Of a stretch of DNA of 64,000 nt, positions 63,777 through 64,000 are shown in pieces. This stretch comes from an uncultured Alphaproteobacteria bacterium. Its GTDB lineage: Bacteria; Pseudomonadota; Alphaproteobacteria; RF32; CAG-239. Made by a program: the position numbers and the translations under genes. The first letter of the stretch is position 1. Each line of letters opens with the position of its first letter. The stretch spans positions 1 to 64,000 of the forward strand of contig CALXZH010000029.1 of the NCBI GenBank assembly GCA_944393175.1. Reading direction: 5' to 3'. The notes beneath the pieces are model-generated. The model was not told where the DNA came from, did not search any database, and saw nothing but the letters and a program-made list of their open reading frames with translations.

Positions 63777-64000
63777 ATGAAAAAATATGATGTGATTGTG
63801 CCTTTGGGTTCTACTTGCAAAACAACCTATAATTTACGTAAACGTAAGCTGCAAAGAGAATCTCTGCCCGGAGATTGGATTTGGTTGCGCGATTTGGAGG
63901 TGATTACGAATCTGTTTCGGTCACGTTTTAAGAATTTTTTGCTTAAAGAAAATTTGGTGTTTAAACCTTCAAAAAGCGTGGAACATGATATTTTTATTGA
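63777..64000 (+). CDS. DUF1796-like putative cysteine peptidase, 3' cut by window end
   Basis: 74 codons are visible, with no stop before the edge. The start MKKYDVIVPLGSTCKTTYNLRKRKLQRESLPGDWIW fits the opening of DUF1796 proteins: a YD-I-LG-C block then a basic helix and a P-DWI motif. The Cys in GSTCKT would be the putative catalytic residue. GAGG lies upstream. The family is papain-like by prediction, with no established substrate. The rest lies outside the window. Confidence 0.65.
   Translation, partial: MKKYDVIVPLGSTCKTTYNLRKRKLQRESLPGDWIWLRDLEVITNLFRSRFKNFLLKENLVFKPSKSVEHDIFI

Noticed and set aside
1-64000. CRISPR array, rRNA operon, or prophage
   Set aside because: No regularly spaced repeats, no rRNA sequence and no phage structural genes were seen; the only repeats are the palindromes listed.

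Overview
The window looks like chromosome of an uncultured, AT-rich alphaproteobacterium, probably host- or gut-associated; this placement is inference. Supporting signs are the split b/b' subunits in an F0-only ATP synthase operon (atpI-B-E-F'-F, with no F1 genes here), a 41-residue L36, a YdcH-type protein ending in a PNIIA-like tail, DciA, TolB, EttA and LepA. A fermentative glycolytic set (PfkA, L-lactate dehydrogenase, pyruvate phosphate dikinase) is also present. Most genes have clear Shine-Dalgarno sites, and many units end in strong hairpin terminators that serve convergent genes from both sides.

Layout. 1-0.95 kb: 3' part of an IS200/IS605-type TnpA with a hairpin-rich right end, a small HTH gene and a large inverted repeat. 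1-9 kb: rpmJ, a secreted protein, ettA, a secreted protein with a VirB2-like C-terminus, two unknown genes, a GNAT acetyltransferase and lepA. 9-15 kb: HAD hydrolase, tolB, ruvX, an amidase, a B12/radical SAM protein and a membrane J-domain protein. 15-20.2 kb: a tightly coupled nucleoside salvage operon, cdd-pnp-deoC-deoA-deoB-pgeF. 20.3-27.4 kb: a giant AsmA-like protein, galU, pfkA, a YdcH-like gene and rpsU. 27.4-29.1 kb: small ORFs, repeated hairpins and tRNA-Leu(CAG). 29.1-36.5 kb: uppP with a receiver protein, an M23 peptidase, xseA, an orphan unknown gene, ftsY-mtaB and ldh. 36.5-44.9 kb: an anchored acidic protein, acpP-fabF-mltG, a YbjN-like gene, lgt, a degenerate GGDEF protein, queA and pheA. 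44.9-49.9 kb: dciA-dsb-like-atpIBEF'F, divergent from a lone fliO-fliP pair, then an outer-membrane barrel.

50.8-57.6 kb is the most unusual part. It holds two large paralogous lipoproteins (1169 and 629 aa) sharing a C-terminal domain, plus an outer-membrane barrel protein. All three genes lack Shine-Dalgarno sites and are preceded by A-rich leaders on their coding strand. This resembles Bacteroidota surface-protein genes and suggests lateral transfer or, alternatively, a chimeric assembly. 58-64 kb returns to host-like genes: an unknown anchored protein, ppdK behind a structured leader with two mini-ORFs, an SNF-family transporter, and the start of a DUF1796-like gene cut by the window end.
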